A DNA stretch of 64,000 nt from Prochlorococcus sp. AG-409-K04 (GCA_003215555.1 QCKE01000003.1:1-64000), one strand, 5' to 3'. Positions 39,959 to 49,583 are shown, counted from the first letter of the stretch. Numbers and translations are program-made. Notes: a model not told the origin generated them from the sequence alone.

Positions 39959-40673
39959 ATTTTTCAGCAAGAAAAACAAAAAAAACGCCAATTACAAATA
40001 AAAAGGTTATAGAAGTCGCAAGAAGCATCATTGTTATAGGGTCAGTAGATGGCGTGATAATTGCCCCTGCAATAGCTGATCCCATTACTACCCATTTCCA
40101 GGCAGAAATCATTTTCTTCCATGTAAGAAGGCCAAAAATTCCTAAAAATAATTGCAAAATGGGAACCTGAAAAGATAATCCAGTTCCAATCATGAGAAGT
40201 AATACAAAATCTAAATATTTTTCAATTGACCAAAGTGGTTCAACTACATCAGCTCCATATCCAATAAAAAAATTTAAGGCTGCAGGTAAAAGTGTCGACC
40301 AAGCAAAAAATAATCCTGCTATGAACAATAGTGCTGATCCAGTTACAGCTGGAGCAATTAATTTCTTTTCTTTTGAGTTTAATCCTGGTAAAACAAATGA
40401 AAGAATTTGAAAAACAATATATGGAAGAGAAAGTGCTAAGCCCGAATACCCTGCAACTTTAATTGATACAAAAAGGAATTCTCCTGGTGCAAGCTGTAGG
40501 AAATGAATAGAACTTGCAGGAGCCTCCAAGACTTTTACTAATGGTTTTATAACTAGAAGACTTAAAAATGCACAAGCAATAATTGCAAGTAAACTTTTTA
40601 ATATTCTGCTTCTTAATTCTTCAAGATGATCAAGCAATGGCATTTGCTTGTCTTGAGATTGCTCTAGAGTCAT
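39909..40673 (-). CDS. tatC: Sec-independent protein translocase TatC
   Basis: Central subunit of the Tat pathway; recognises twin-arginine signals such as those of PetC and the lipoprotein at 16631. Six helices are visible in 254 residues, with the family's N-terminal MPLLDHLEELRSRI and the ALSLPYIVFQ and FVLPGL segments after the first two helices. The C-terminus is polar (NVHPPSKAN). Its last 50 bp overlap the convergent DUF3067-like gene. The neighbouring 100-residue gene on the same strand lies 125 bp upstream, a gap with no evident gene. Confidence 0.94.
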   Translation of the reverse strand: MTLEQSQDKQMPLLDHLEELRSRILKSLLAIIACAFLSLLVIKPLVKVLEAPASSIHFLQLAPGEFLFVSIKVAGYSGLALSLPYIVFQILSFVLPGLNSKEKKLIAPAVTGSALLFIAGLFFAWSTLLPAALNFFIGYGADVVEPLWSIEKYLDFVLLLMIGTGLSFQVPILQLFLGIFGLLTWKKMISAWKWVVMGSAIAGAIITPSTDPITMMLLATSITFLFVIGVFFVFLAEKFKAQIPPNVHPPSKAN

Positions 40674-40798
40674 TTTGTGATCTCTTCAAGCATTAAAAAA
40701 ACTATATTCTTATATATTAAAATAAAATTATTCATTATTCAATATTCTTAAAATCAAAAATATGATTAAATTAAGTTTAAAATTGTGACACACCTATT

Positions 40799-41101
40799 TT
40801 AGGCAAATCTACCTCGATTTGTTTTGTTTTGACGCTTATTTGATGCTGATGTTTGAGGGTTTGTTGGATCAGGAAGAATAAATGGAGGACAATCATTTAG
40901 TGATGAAACACCATAGTTTGCATACTCCTTGTATCCGCCCATCTTTCCATTCGTTTTCATTAGAGCGCTTATAAATACCAAAAGTAGAAAAACAGTTGGA
41001 GCACCAACTATTAGTGCAGCTCCAAAAATATAACCAACTAAAAATTCAGCAAAAGTGTGGTTACCTAGGAATTCATGTGAACCAATAAAAAATTCAAACA
41101 T
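40799..41101 (-). CDS. Small single-helix cyanobacterial membrane protein, unknown
   Basis: A 100-residue protein with one strong hydrophobic segment (about 20-49, FLVGYIFGAALIVGAPTVFLLLVFISALM) and a polar C-terminal tail rich in Asn, Pro, Arg and Lys. I do not recognise the family. Its position between NFACT and tatC, with petCA and psaFJ nearby, makes a thylakoid role conceivable, but nothing in the sequence proves it. It lies 39 bp downstream of the NFACT gene on the same strand, so may be cotranscribed. Confidence 0.65.
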   Translation of the reverse strand: MFEFFIGSHEFLGNHTFAEFLVGYIFGAALIVGAPTVFLLLVFISALMKTNGKMGGYKEYANYGVSSLNDCPPFILPDPTNPQTSASNKRQNKTNRGRFA

Positions 41102-41140
41102 TTAAAATCTTTTTCTATTGGCTTTAAATGATAGAGCATT

Positions 41141-42853
41141 TTATGCGTTTTGAGTTGATTGATCCAGATACTTTTTTCCATTGAAAGGTTCTCCCCAAAT
41201 CACTTGACCCTCTCGGTGGGTAATTGTTCCAGGAGCCGCTCCTTTTATTTTTTGGAGTTTTTGAGTGGGAACCATAACGATAGAAACTTTTTGATTTTCC
41301 TTTGCCTTGCTAAATAAAGCAGCCAAATCAGCACCTACTTGCAAATCTGCATCCGTTGCTTGTCCATTTGAAGATTTGATAACAATGTGACTTCCTGGAC
41401 ATTCTTGAGAATGAAACCAAATATCACCTTTGCGAGATTGTTTTATACTAATTAATTCGTTTTGCCTATGATTACGTCCTATTTCTATGTCTAATCCGCT
41501 TGGACTTTGTATTTGAAGAACACCAGTTAAAGTTTTTTTATTTGATTTTTTTTTGATTGTCTTTTGAGTATTAGGTATTAAGTAACCTTCTAAATCTTCT
41601 TTTAGATTCAAAATACTATTCAATTTTTCTTGAGTAGTTTCATTATTCTTTAATATGTAATTTAGAAATAAATCTATTTCCTCTATAAAATTTATCTTTT
41701 CCTTATGATGTCTAATTCTATCTTTTAGTATTTGTTTTGATCTGCGAAGCTTCTTTGCTTTCTGGTAAAGATTCTGTGCTTCTTTGATTTGTTCTTTGCT
41801 TGGATTGCTAATGCAAAGGATTTGGTCTGCTTTTGTCTGTAAAGAATTGATTTTTAAAGAATTTGAATATAAGTAAACTTGTTTTTCTAGAGATATTTCC
41901 TCGCTACTTTTTTTTCTAGTTAATTCTGATGAGATTTGCTTGATAATGTTATTTAGACTTTTCACTTGCAGACTTTCCTTGTAATAGTTTCCAAGCATAC
42001 AGCTTATATCTTCACTTTTATCTTGTGATGAATCCTTGCTTCCCCATACTCTATATGCAGTTGGCCCCTTGAAAGATAGAAGGAAATTTTGTGTTTCTAA
42101 ATCCTTCAGCCATTGAGTCCAGTTTAAATATAATTTTGCCCACTCGTTATCTGAAACTTCATTAATTTGTTTTTTTAGAAGTTTCCTTGCATCCTTTTCA
42201 TTGTCTCCTGCTAATTGGGTTAATAATGTTGGACTGATTCCTTGGAAAGTTTTAAAAAATGAATCTTTCAAAGAGATTTCGAAAACAGATAGTTCAGCTT
42301 TCCATTCATTAAATGATTGCTTAATGCTTGGATCTATTCCTTTTAACCTTGGTGGCGCAATATATGTATCCCCAGTGCTAATTGGTCTTAGACGAGATTG
42401 GTTCTTTCGTATTTGCTTACCAATTGAGATTACTTTTCGCTCCTCGTTTAGAAAGATGAAATTGCTGTGGCGGCCCATTATTTCAACTACCAGAAACTTT
42501 TGAACTTTTTCATTTGGCCGGAATGCTATCCCAAATTCGACTATTCGTTCAAACCCATCCTGTTTTATTTCAATTAAGGTCATACCTTTTGCTCCATATT
42601 TAATTTGCTTACTTAAAGTGCTATCTCCATTAATTCTTTGAGGAGATTCTATTTCAACAATTCTTGCTGACTCTGCATGCCAGCTGATTTCAAGCCAAAT
42701 AAGATTTTCTATTGTACGAAATGCAATTTGTAATGTATGAGGATCTAATTGCTGTACTTGTTCAATGCGACTTGGAACGATCTTTTTACGCAAGTCTGAA
42801 AGCACAGCCTTCAGACTGGTTATATCCATCATTTGAAAAGCAGAATCATTCAT
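41141..42853 (-). CDS. NFACT-family protein (RqcH/Rqc2-like, fibronectin-binding homologue)
   Basis: Ribosome-associated quality-control factor homologue of 570 residues: an N-terminal NFACT-N domain (about 1-240), a coiled-coil/helical middle (about 290-430) rich in Lys and Glu, and a C-terminal NFACT-R domain (from about 460, with [18 protein letters not shown] and [11 protein letters not shown]). Bacterial RqcH recruits tRNA-Ala and adds C-terminal alanine tails to stalled peptides; whether this copy does is inference. It is divergent from gmk, whose true start at 42916 lies 63 bp away, although an upstream frame of gmk runs antisense into this gene. Confidence 0.85.
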   Translation of the reverse strand: MNDSAFQMMDITSLKAVLSDLRKKIVPSRIEQVQQLDPHTLQIAFRTIENLIWLEISWHAESARIVEIESPQRINGDSTLSKQIKYGAKGMTLIEIKQDGFERIVEFGIAFRPNEKVQKFLVVEIMGRHSNFIFLNEERKVISIGKQIRKNQSRLRPISTGDTYIAPPRLKGIDPSIKQSFNEWKAELSVFEISLKDSFFKTFQGISPTLLTQLAGDNEKDARKLLKKQINEVSDNEWAKLYLNWTQWLKDLETQNFLLSFKGPTAYRVWGSKDSSQDKSEDISCMLGNYYKESLQVKSLNNIIKQISSELTRKKSSEEISLEKQVYLYSNSLKINSLQTKADQILCISNPSKEQIKEAQNLYQKAKKLRRSKQILKDRIRHHKEKINFIEEIDLFLNYILKNNETTQEKLNSILNLKEDLEGYLIPNTQKTIKKKSNKKTLTGVLQIQSPSGLDIEIGRNHRQNELISIKQSRKGDIWFHSQECPGSHIVIKSSNGQATDADLQVGADLAALFSKAKENQKVSIVMVPTQKLQKIKGAAPGTITHREGQVIWGEPFNGKKYLDQSTQNA

Positions 42854-42915
42854 ATTATTGTCTTGAAGAGTTTTGGCGGACGTTTTTGCTTCGCGAATGC
42901 AACTTAAACAATGCT

Positions 42916-43470
42916 ATGACTAGAAAAAAAGGTTTGACAATAATTACTGGACCCAGTGGAGTTGGTAAAGGTACTTTAGTTAAAAAATTATTAGATGATA
43001 GCGAGAATATGTGGCTTTCAATTTCTGCCACAACTCGAACACCTAGAGAAGGAGAAGAGGATGGGAAAGATTACTTTTTTTTAACTGAGAAAAATTTTAA
43101 AAATTTAATTGAGAATGATGGATTTATAGAATGGGCAGAATTTGCAGGGAATTTTTATGGTACCCCCCGTGATGCAGTTGAAAAGAAACTTGCGAATGGT
43201 AAAAATGTATTGCTTGAGATTGAGCTTGAAGGGGCAAGACAGGTTAGAAAAACTTTCCCTGAAGGTTTTCAAATCTTCTTGGCTCCACCTAGCTTAAAAG
43301 AACTTGAAAAACGTATTAGAGGAAGAGCAACAGACTCAGAGGAGGCTATTTTAAAAAGATTAGAAAGAGCCAAAGAGGAAGTTAAGGCTCAATCTGAATT
43401 TGATGCTGTTATTATTAACGATAATTTAGATATTGCTTTGTCAGAAATTAAGCAGATAGTTGGGGAGTAA
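42916..43470 (+). CDS. gmk: Guanylate kinase
   Basis: Phosphorylates GMP to GDP with ATP. The ATP loop GPSGVGKGT (residues 12-20) and the GMP-binding [17 protein letters not shown] segment, followed by the [11 protein letters not shown] region, are standard. ATG at 42916 ([15 protein letters not shown]) gives 184 residues, the normal length; the longer open frame from 42712 runs antisense through the start of the NFACT gene and is rejected. It is convergent with psaJ, which ends 22 bp away. Confidence 0.95.
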   Translation: MTRKKGLTIITGPSGVGKGTLVKKLLDDSENMWLSISATTRTPREGEEDGKDYFFLTEKNFKNLIENDGFIEWAEFAGNFYGTPRDAVEKKLANGKNVLLEIELEGARQVRKTFPEGFQIFLAPPSLKELEKRIRGRATDSEEAILKRLERAKEEVKAQSEFDAVIINDNLDIALSEIKQIVGE

Positions 43471-43492
43471 ATCATCCAAAAATCTATTTAAT

Positions 43493-43627
43493 TTAAAGTC
43501 CAGGATGGAAAAGTAGATCTGGGACAAATCTGTTCCATTCTACGAGAATGCCTGCAGTAATAACTATCCAAATGGCTGAAACTACAGGAGCAGATCTAAA
43601 CCATTTTGTTTGAAAGATTTTAAACAT
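43493..43627 (-). CDS. psaJ: Photosystem I subunit IX (PsaJ)
   Basis: A 44-residue, single-helix protein that packs beside PsaF and helps bind carotenoid and chlorophyll. The translated product starts [14 protein letters not shown], has a hydrophobic helix [20 protein letters not shown] and ends [10 protein letters not shown], which is the PsaJ pattern. It is too short for most ORF lists but has a clean ATG at 43627 and stop at 43493. It lies 56 bp downstream of psaF on the same strand, the classical psaF-psaJ pair. Confidence 0.96.
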   Translation of the reverse strand: MFKIFQTKWFRSAPVVSAIWIVITAGILVEWNRFVPDLLFHPGL

Positions 43628-43683
43628 TAGATTCAAGAAATGGTAGGGATTTAAATTTTGTAATTTGTTTTATTTATTAGAAA

Positions 43684-44235
43684 CTAACGCGGGCCATTTA
43701 AAGAAATGTTCTCATCCTTTTCTCTTAAATCGCCACTCCTTCCTTGCTTATTGGCTTCTACAGGCCAAGCAGCGCCTTTTATTAGGCATTGTCTTGCTAA
43801 AGCAAAGTCAATGAATATTTCATTGTCAGCTGGTTTTTTTGTTTTCTTTGAAGCACGAAGATACTCTCTGCCAGACCACCCGATAATTCCTGCAATGTAA
43901 ATAAAAATGTGACCAGGGATCAAGATATCACCTTCATGATGACGATTGGCTAGAGCTCCAAAGGGTTCAATGGTTGCACCAATAATCAAATGAGGCAATC
44001 CATCATCTCCGCAAGATGCTTTGCTATAGCGTTCAAATCTGGCTATATCTTTTGGTGTGGTGGCCCCACTGGCTCGTTCTTGAAATCGAGCATTTTCAGA
44101 GCAAGTTGTAAGAGCTGAAGCTGTGAAGTCTGTGCTTGCCCGATCAGGGTTTACAGCTTCACCAGCTGCATTTGCTATTGGTGCTAAGCCTAGAAAAAGG
44201 AAAGCAGATAGAAGAATTGAGAAGAGACGACGCAT
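43684..44235 (-). CDS. psaF: Photosystem I reaction centre subunit III (PsaF)
   Basis: Lumenal-side plastocyanin/cytochrome c6 docking subunit of photosystem I. An N-terminal signal peptide (about 1-24, ending in ANA) targets it to the thylakoid lumen; mature parts include LTTCSENARFQERASGATT and a membrane helix with IPGHIFIYIAGIIGWSGREYL. The length of 183 residues is normal for picocyanobacteria. psaJ follows 56 bp downstream. It is divergent from tsaD; the 75-bp gap should carry its promoter. Confidence 0.96.
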   Translation of the reverse strand: MRRLFSILLSAFLFLGLAPIANAAGEAVNPDRASTDFTASALTTCSENARFQERASGATTPKDIARFERYSKASCGDDGLPHLIIGATIEPFGALANRHHEGDILIPGHIFIYIAGIIGWSGREYLRASKKTKKPADNEIFIDFALARQCLIKGAAWPVEANKQGRSGDLREKDENISLNGPR

Positions 44236-44310
44236 TAGTTCGAATCCTTATTTAACCTGTCCATATAGGAACAGTGTTCACTTTACACACGTTAAATGAG
44301 ATATGCATAA

Positions 44311-45384
44311 ATGATGCAAACAGTACTCGCCCTCGAAACAAGTTGTGACGAGACTGCTTCAGCAGTAGTCCAATTAAAAGGTGGAAAGTTTCATATTTTG
44401 GCCAATTTCATTGCTTCTCAAGCTAATGAACATGCCCAATGGGGTGGAGTTGTACCCGAAATTGCTTCAAGGAGACATTTAGAAAGTATTCCTTTTTTAG
44501 TAGAGCAAGCACTTGAAAAATCAGGTTTAACATTCTCAAATATCGATGCAATTGCAGCAACAGTTACTCCTGGACTGACAGGATCTCTTTTAGTAGGGGC
44601 AATTACTGCTAGAACTTTAGCTTGTTTGCATGATGTTCCTTTTTTAGGAGTGCATCACTTAGAAGGTCATCTTTCATCTGCTTTTCTTAATGAGAAGCAT
44701 CCATCTCCTCCTTATCTGCTTTTGTTGGTAAGTGGAGGTCATACAGAATTAATTCATGTTGACAGAGAATTGTCCTATCAACGAGTTGGTTTTAGTCATG
44801 ACGATGCTGCTGGCGAGGCTTTTGATAAGGTTGCAAGGTTGTTAGGTCTTTCTTATCCAGGAGGCCCAGCAATTGAGGAAATTGCAAAAAATGGTAACCC
44901 TAAAAGATTTCTTTTCCCTAAGGGGCGGGTTTCAAATCCTTCGGGTGGTTTTTTCCCTTATGATTTTTCTTTTAGTGGGTTAAAAACAGCGGTCTTAAGA
45001 AAGGTGGAAAACCTTAAAGAATCAGTGACTGAAATACCTGTCGCTGATCTTGCAGCTAGTTTTGAGAATGTAGTCGCAGAAGTGTTGGTCGAACGGAGCT
45101 TAAAATATGCTTTAGATTATGGTCTTGGTACATTAGTTATGGTTGGAGGAGTGGCTGCAAACAAGAGATTAAGGCAAATGATGATAAAAGAAGCTTCGAA
45201 CAAATCTATAAATATAGTTTTAGCGCCAACAGCTTTTTGCACTGACAATGCTGCAATGATAGGCACTGCTGCTTTATTGCGATTAAAATCGGGAAAAAGT
45301 TCTAGTTCTATTGAGCTTGGGGTCTCTGCAAGGCACAAGCTTGATCAAGCAGATCTTCTGTATGAAGCTATTCCTCCATTCTGA
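44311..45384 (+). CDS. tsaD: tRNA N6-adenosine threonylcarbamoyltransferase TsaD
   Basis: Forms the t6A37 base of ANN-decoding tRNAs with TsaB/C/E. The metal-binding pair is H116-x3-H120 in HHLEGHLSS, and the actin-like fold shows [10 protein letters not shown] (11-20), [11 protein letters not shown] and [10 protein letters not shown]. The length of 357 residues fits. Two ATG codons stand in tandem (44311, 44314). Hli follows after a 19-bp gap, so tsaD and hli may be cotranscribed, as in other picocyanobacteria to my knowledge. Confidence 0.95.
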   Translation: MMQTVLALETSCDETASAVVQLKGGKFHILANFIASQANEHAQWGGVVPEIASRRHLESIPFLVEQALEKSGLTFSNIDAIAATVTPGLTGSLLVGAITARTLACLHDVPFLGVHHLEGHLSSAFLNEKHPSPPYLLLLVSGGHTELIHVDRELSYQRVGFSHDDAAGEAFDKVARLLGLSYPGGPAIEEIAKNGNPKRFLFPKGRVSNPSGGFFPYDFSFSGLKTAVLRKVENLKESVTEIPVADLAASFENVVAEVLVERSLKYALDYGLGTLVMVGGVAANKRLRQMMIKEASNKSINIVLAPTAFCTDNAAMIGTAALLRLKSGKSSSSIELGVSARHKLDQADLLYEAIPPF

Positions 45385-45403
45385 ACTTTTTAGTATTCAA
45401 ATT

Positions 45404-45589
45404 ATGAAGCCCTCGTCAAAAAACAAAGATGAAAAAAATCTCAATTCTGTGAGTAAGCAAGAATTAAACTCATGGAAAAGAGGTTTCACTCCTCAAGCCG
45501 AAATATGGAATGGAAGAATGGCCTCTGTCGGATTGATTATTGGTTTGATCTCTTGGATTTTGGTCAATAATTTGATTTCTAGAAATTAA
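45404..45589 (+). CDS. hli: High-light-inducible / one-helix CAB-like protein
   Basis: Photoprotective chlorophyll-binding protein of 61 residues with one membrane helix. The CAB motif is intact: AEIWNGRMASVGLIIGLISWIL carries E-x2-N-G-R-x-A, where Glu and Asn bind pigment. The N-terminus is Lys/Ser/Asn-rich (stromal side). ATG at 45404 is the natural start; the longer open frame upstream only overlaps tsaD. It is divergent from nothing nearby and sits just after tsaD, opposite the small ORF at 45599-45715. Confidence 0.93.
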   Translation: MKPSSKNKDEKNLNSVSKQELNSWKRGFTPQAEIWNGRMASVGLIIGLISWILVNNLISRN

Positions 45590-45598
45590 TTCATTTAT

Positions 45599-45715
45599 TT
45601 ACCGATTTTGGAAAGCTTCAGATTCTTGATATTTGCTTTTGTCAAACTTAAGACGTTGCAAATAAAAAACTTGATTAGATTTATTTTCTTGGCTAATAAT
45701 TGGATTTGAAAGCAT
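45599..45715 (-). CDS. Candidate 38-residue small protein
   Basis: Complete ATG-to-TAA frame of 38 codons on the - strand, in a 232-bp gap between hli and the antiporter gene. The translation begins MLSNPIISQENKSNQ and ends SKYQESEAFQNR, with a mixed hydrophobic/basic middle (VFYLQRLKFDKS) that looks more protein-like than random AT-rich sequence. There is no Shine-Dalgarno-like sequence before it and I do not recognise a family. It could be an unlisted gene or a chance frame. Confidence 0.35.
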   Translation of the reverse strand: MLSNPIISQENKSNQVFYLQRLKFDKSKYQESEAFQNR

Positions 45716-45821
45716 TTTATTAATAATCTATTTAAATCTCTGTAAAAAACGATGATTAAAATTATGAGTTACTTTAATCAGAAGCATTTTTTGAAGTTCT
45801 CTCTTTTGAATATTTTTTTCT

Positions 45822-47033
45822 ATGACTCCTGAGCGGCTAGGACTGCTTTGGGGCGTCACAGTTTTTGCTGGTGCAGGAGCAAGGCTACTCTCATCACTGA
45901 CTGGTTTTCCAGGTGTTGTTTTGTTGCTTTTATCTGGACTTTTGATTGGAAGATCTGGATTGGGACTGGTTGAGCCTCTCTATTTGGGACAAGGTTTAGA
46001 AATTATAGTTGGATTACTTGTAAGTCTTGTTCTTTTTGATGGAGGGCTTAACCTTCGATTGCCAGGTGGAACTATAAAAACAACTGTTTTACGCATTTCT
46101 GTAATTAGACTTTTTGTTTCTTTGAGTGCTGTTTGGATTGCCGCACATTATCTTGCTGGATTGGATTGGAGTGTAGCGGCTGTTTATAGCGCAATTGTTT
46201 TAGCGACTGGACCAACTGTTGTAACTCCTCTCGTTCAGCAAATTAGGCTTGCTTCTCCTTTAGGGGATGTGCTTGAGGCTGAAGGATTGTTTCTTGAGCC
46301 AATTGGGGCGGTTTTGGCGTTACTTCTTCTAGAATTATTAGTTGGAGATCTTCATGGATGGAAGGAGCTTTTATTTGGCTTGTTGGCCAGGTTAGGAGGT
46401 GGAGTATCGATTGGTTTATTAGCGGGGTGGATTCTTTCAGAAGGATTGAAGAGAATTAAGTTTGATTCTGCAATAGGTGTAAGACTTCAAATAACTCTAG
46501 GGGTTTTGTTTTTGTTGTATGGAATCTGCGAGTGGATTTTGCCTGAATCAGGTTTGCCTGCTTCAGTTGCCGCTGGTTTTGTTGTAGGAAGAAGCCCTTC
46601 AATAGAAGTTGATCAATTAGATGAATTAATTCGAGAATTGGCTCAATTGGCCATAACTATGCTTTTCCCTCTTCTTGCTGCTGATGTTTCTTGGAGAGAA
46701 TTAAGCCCTCTTGGTTGGGGTGGTGTAATTTGTGTGATCGTTTTGATGATTGTAGTGCGCCCATTGGCTGTAAGTCTTGCAACCATTGGTCTTCCTTTAG
46801 ATATAAAACAACGCTTGTTCTTAGGTTGGTTGGCGCCTAGGGGTATTGTAACTGCAGCAGTTGCTTCCCTTTTTTCTATTAGATTAGAGCAAGCTGGTGT
46901 GCTAGGCGCTGGTCGTCTTCAAGGTCTGGTTTTTTTGACCATTCTTATGACAGTTGGCATTCAAGGGCTTACCGCTAAACCCTTGGCGAGGAAATTAGGT
47001 TTGCTTGCTGATGATTTAGTGAAAGAAAATTAG
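45822..47033 (+). CDS. CPA-type Na+/H+ (or K+/H+) antiporter
   Basis: A 403-residue membrane protein with about 11-12 helices and NhaP-like features: FPGVVLLLLSGLLIGRSGLGLVEP near the N-terminus, LVSLVLFDGGLNLRLP, the VAAVYSAIVLATGPTVVTPLVQQI region where family members have the ion-binding ATGPT..P, and GWLAPRGIVTAAVASLF near residue 340 (basic residue in helix 10). Its C-terminus is short and lacks a TrkA-C-type regulatory domain. The ion cannot be told from the sequence; in marine cells, sodium export is likely. It is convergent with gltX (6 bp). Confidence 0.88.
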   Translation: MTPERLGLLWGVTVFAGAGARLLSSLTGFPGVVLLLLSGLLIGRSGLGLVEPLYLGQGLEIIVGLLVSLVLFDGGLNLRLPGGTIKTTVLRISVIRLFVSLSAVWIAAHYLAGLDWSVAAVYSAIVLATGPTVVTPLVQQIRLASPLGDVLEAEGLFLEPIGAVLALLLLELLVGDLHGWKELLFGLLARLGGGVSIGLLAGWILSEGLKRIKFDSAIGVRLQITLGVLFLLYGICEWILPESGLPASVAAGFVVGRSPSIEVDQLDELIRELAQLAITMLFPLLAADVSWRELSPLGWGGVICVIVLMIVVRPLAVSLATIGLPLDIKQRLFLGWLAPRGIVTAAVASLFSIRLEQAGVLGAGRLQGLVFLTILMTVGIQGLTAKPLARKLGLLADDLVKEN

Positions 47034-47039
47034 TATCAA

Positions 47040-48470
47040 TTACAAACAATCTTTAATTCTATCTTTATCTTTTTTCATCATCGCTAGAAGAGCCCATGAT
47101 GAAATCAGGTCTGGACCTTGAAGACTGCCAAGAAGAGCTGCTCTGAGACTTTTCATGATTACTCCTTTTTTGATATCTAAAGTTTTTGAAGAGATATTTA
47201 CTAAGTTTTTCGCAAATGTATTGTCATTCCCATCCCAAGGATTTTCTTCTAATAAATCATAAATTGATTTTAATCCTTCTTTCGCTCCATCAAGACTTAA
47301 TTGTTTTAGAGCATCTTCTTGGAGAGCGGGCTTTTCAAAAAAGACCCTACTTTGATCTAATCCGTCTTTCAAAAGTGTAAGAGATGGCCCAATCAAGTCT
47401 GCTAGCTTCAAACCCCATGCCTTAGCAGGCAACTCCCATCCTTCTTTGCTCCAAACAACATTTAAATTATTTAAAAGCTGCTCGGAAGACCAGCTGTGAA
47501 TGTCTTGAGCATTTAGCCATTTTAATTTGTCCCAATCAAATTTTGCTCCTGCTTTATTAACTCTATTAAAATCAAATGCAGTAGCAGCCTCATTTAAGGT
47601 AAAAATCTCCCCCATCTGTTCTGGAGGCGACCATCCAAGCAAAGTCATATAGTTAGTCATTGCCTTTGGTGTGTATCCCATTTCTCTGAAATCACTTATT
47701 GAAGTTACCCCATCTCGTTTTGAGAGCTTTTTACCTTCTGTGTTAAGAATTAAAGGAGTATGAGCAAAGATTGGTTTTTGTAAACCCAGAGCCTCGTATA
47801 GCAGTATTTGCTTTGCAGTATTTGCAATATGGTCTTCACCTCGAATTACATGCGTAATATTCATTTCTGCATCATCTATTACCACTACCAAGTTATATAG
47901 AGGATCACCAATTTGATTTGATGGTGCTCTGCGTGAAATCACCATGTCCCCTCCAAGGTCTTTATTCTCCCAGTACATTTGACCTCTTACCATGTCGTTC
48001 CAAGTAACAGAAGAAGTCTCTTCAATACGGAAACGAATTACCGATGATCTTCCCTCAGTTATGAATTCAGCTTCTTTTTCTTTTGGAAGATTTCTATGTC
48101 GATTGTCGTAGCGAGGAGCTTCTCCAGCTTGTAATTGTTTCTCTCGCATTATTTCTAGTTCTTTCTCAGTTGTATAACACCTATATGCAAGTCCTTTTTT
48201 AAGTAATTGTGTGATGACATCCTTATGTTTCTCAATTCTACTGCTTTGAATAATTGGATCATCATCCCAATCCAATCCAAGCCATTGCAGACCTTCGAAA
48301 ATATTTTGTGTGTATTCATTTTTTGATCTTCCTTTATCAGTATCCTCTATACGAAGGAGAAATGACCCATTATTTTTGCGAGCAAACAACCAATTAAACA
48401 GCGCAGTGCGAGCAGTACCTATGTGTAAATTCCCTGTGGGACTAGGGGCAAGTCTGACTCTTACTTTCAA
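47040..48470 (-). CDS. gltX: Glutamyl-tRNA synthetase
   Basis: Charges tRNA-Glu, which here also feeds tetrapyrrole synthesis by way of the C5 pathway (hemL in the same window). The class I HIGH motif is H16-I-G-T in [20 protein letters not shown], and the KMSKS counterpart is KLSKRDG near residue 250. The length of 476 residues is that of the bacterial type. The tRNA-Asp gene lies 20 bp upstream on the same strand. The C-terminal anticodon-binding half is helical with a conserved [12 protein letters not shown] end. Confidence 0.95.
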   Translation of the reverse strand: MKVRVRLAPSPTGNLHIGTARTALFNWLFARKNNGSFLLRIEDTDKGRSKNEYTQNIFEGLQWLGLDWDDDPIIQSSRIEKHKDVITQLLKKGLAYRCYTTEKELEIMREKQLQAGEAPRYDNRHRNLPKEKEAEFITEGRSSVIRFRIEETSSVTWNDMVRGQMYWENKDLGGDMVISRRAPSNQIGDPLYNLVVVIDDAEMNITHVIRGEDHIANTAKQILLYEALGLQKPIFAHTPLILNTEGKKLSKRDGVTSISDFREMGYTPKAMTNYMTLLGWSPPEQMGEIFTLNEAATAFDFNRVNKAGAKFDWDKLKWLNAQDIHSWSSEQLLNNLNVVWSKEGWELPAKAWGLKLADLIGPSLTLLKDGLDQSRVFFEKPALQEDALKQLSLDGAKEGLKSIYDLLEENPWDGNDNTFAKNLVNISSKTLDIKKGVIMKSLRAALLGSLQGPDLISSWALLAMMKKDKDRIKDCL

Positions 48471-48489
48471 GTTTTTGTCAATTTGAGCA

Positions 48490-48563
48490 CGGGACCGACG
48501 GGATTCGAACCCGCAACTTCCGCCGTGACAGGGCGGTGCTCTAACCAGTTGAACTACGGTCCC
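48490..48563 (-). tRNA. tRNA-Asp (GTC)
   Basis: A 74-nt tRNA read on the - strand. The acceptor GGGACCG pairs with CGGTCCC, the D-arm TTCAACTGGTTAGAG, anticodon arm CCGCCCTGTCACGGCGG with anticodon GTC, and T-arm GCGGGTTCGAATCCCGT are all complete, and the discriminator base is G. CCA is not encoded. It lies between gltX and the 62-residue gene. Confidence 0.97.
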
Positions 48564-48732
48564 AAGTTTGAAGGAATCCAGAGAAGCAGTCTTTGGAAAG
48601 TTCTAATGCCTAGTGAAAGTGACAAAAGAACTATTAACCTATCACCTCATTCTCTAGAACCCGAAAAAAAAATTGATTTAAAAGTGTTTTTCGTAGAAAA
48701 AAATAAATAAATACAGAAAAACATAATAGAAC

Positions 48733-48921
48733 TCAGGGACGAAATCCTGCTGGTTCAATCAGACGAACTTGGTTGCCTCGAGCCGTGAATTCTCGGCCTT
48801 GGTCGCTTTGGACTACAACTCGCCCACCAGATTTGACTCGTATTACACGTGCCCTAACCCAGCCGAGAGCTGCAGACTCAAGGACTTTAACAACATCACC
48901 AGGTTGAAGGTCTAACTCCAT
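48733..48921 (-). CDS. Small GC-rich beta-type protein, unknown
   Basis: A 62-residue protein, MELDLQPGDVVKVLES at the start and RLIEPAGFRP at the end. It is rich in Val, Arg, Gly and Gln, and the pattern suggests a small SH3/KOW-like barrel. By my count 97 of 189 bases are G or C (about 51 %), far above the AT-rich genes around it. It lies between tRNA-Asp and tRNA-Trp on the same strand. The longer frame reaching 49014 runs through the tRNA, so ATG at 48921 is chosen. No function is recognised. Confidence 0.8.
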   Translation of the reverse strand: MELDLQPGDVVKVLESAALGWVRARVIRVKSGGRVVVQSDQGREFTARGNQVRLIEPAGFRP

Positions 48922-48956
48922 TCTGAAAACAAAGAAACTGTTGAAAGGGTATCGAA

Positions 48957-49029
48957 CGCGCCGTGGAGGACTTGAACCCCCGACATCAGGTTTTGGAGAC
49001 CTGCGTTCTACCAACTGAACTAACGGCGC
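48957..49029 (-). tRNA. tRNA-Trp (CCA)
   Basis: A 73-nt tRNA on the - strand: acceptor GCGCCGT/ACGGCGC, D-arm AGTTCAGTTGGTAGAAC, anticodon arm GCAGGTCTCCAAAACCTGA with anticodon CCA, T-arm GGGGGTTCAAGTCCTCC and discriminator G. It lies downstream of rplS with a 62-bp gap and upstream of the 62-residue gene. No CCA end is encoded. Confidence 0.97.
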
Positions 49030-49091
49030 ATTATAGATGCCCTAGTACCAATGTTGTGACAATGGTATTTGGATTGAACGAGGTCGAAACC

Positions 49092-49583
49092 TCAGCGATC
49101 GAAGCGCTGCTTGACACGAGTTGCTTTACCAACTCGATCACGCAGATAAAAAAGCTTCGCTCTTCTTACTTTACCGCGACGCTCAACTTTTATTGAAGCA
49201 ACCTGAGGGCTATGTACCATAAATACCCTTTCTACTCCTACTCCTTGAAAAATGCGACGAACAGTAATGGTTTGATTTACTCCTCCATGGCGCTTAGCAA
49301 TGATCACCCCTTCATACGGCTGAACTCGTTCTTTATTCCCTTCACTAATCCTTACTCCTACTCGAACTGTGTCTCCTACAAAGATTTCTGGCACCTTGTT
49401 ATTTTGTTGAGATTTTTCAAAATGATCAATTAGAGCCTGTGAACTTAATTTTGTTTTTGTAACAACACTAGAATTGGAGGTTTGTTCCTCGTTGGTGTTT
49501 TTTAAAGTAGCTTCATTGGACTTTTGAGCTACTTCTTTAATCTCCTCTGTATTTGCAGGGGGATTGTTTGAATCTTCCGTCAT
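49092..49583 (-). CDS. rplS: 50S ribosomal protein L19, N-terminally extended
   Basis: Sits at the 30S-50S interface. The canonical domain starts near residue 48 ([29 protein letters not shown]) and contains [47 protein letters not shown], ending with basic [16 protein letters not shown]. Before it lies an extension of about 45 residues rich in Asn, Glu, Thr and Ser (ending in [13 protein letters not shown]), probably disordered. The total of 163 residues is longer than typical L19 (about 115-120). The start could be internal, but the extension stays in frame to ATG at 49583. Upstream 467 bp contain no gene. Confidence 0.95.
   Translation of the reverse strand: MTEDSNNPPANTEEIKEVAQKSNEATLKNTNEEQTSNSSVVTKTKLSSQALIDHFEKSQQNNKVPEIFVGDTVRVGVRISEGNKERVQPYEGVIIAKRHGGVNQTITVRRIFQGVGVERVFMVHSPQVASIKVERRGKVRRAKLFYLRDRVGKATRVKQRFDR

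Noticed and set aside
42712-42915. Longer N-terminus for guanylate kinase
   Set aside because: It runs antisense through the NFACT gene and adds 68 residues not seen in guanylate kinases; ATG at 42916 gives the normal start.
48483-48710. Frame of 75 codons across tRNA-Asp
   Set aside because: The first part is the tRNA gene read as protein; only its last 34 codons (from 48606) are outside it and show no conservation signal I can judge.
48922-49014. Extended N-terminus of the 62-residue gene
   Set aside because: The extension is translated tRNA-Trp sequence, so the ATG at 48921 is the real start.
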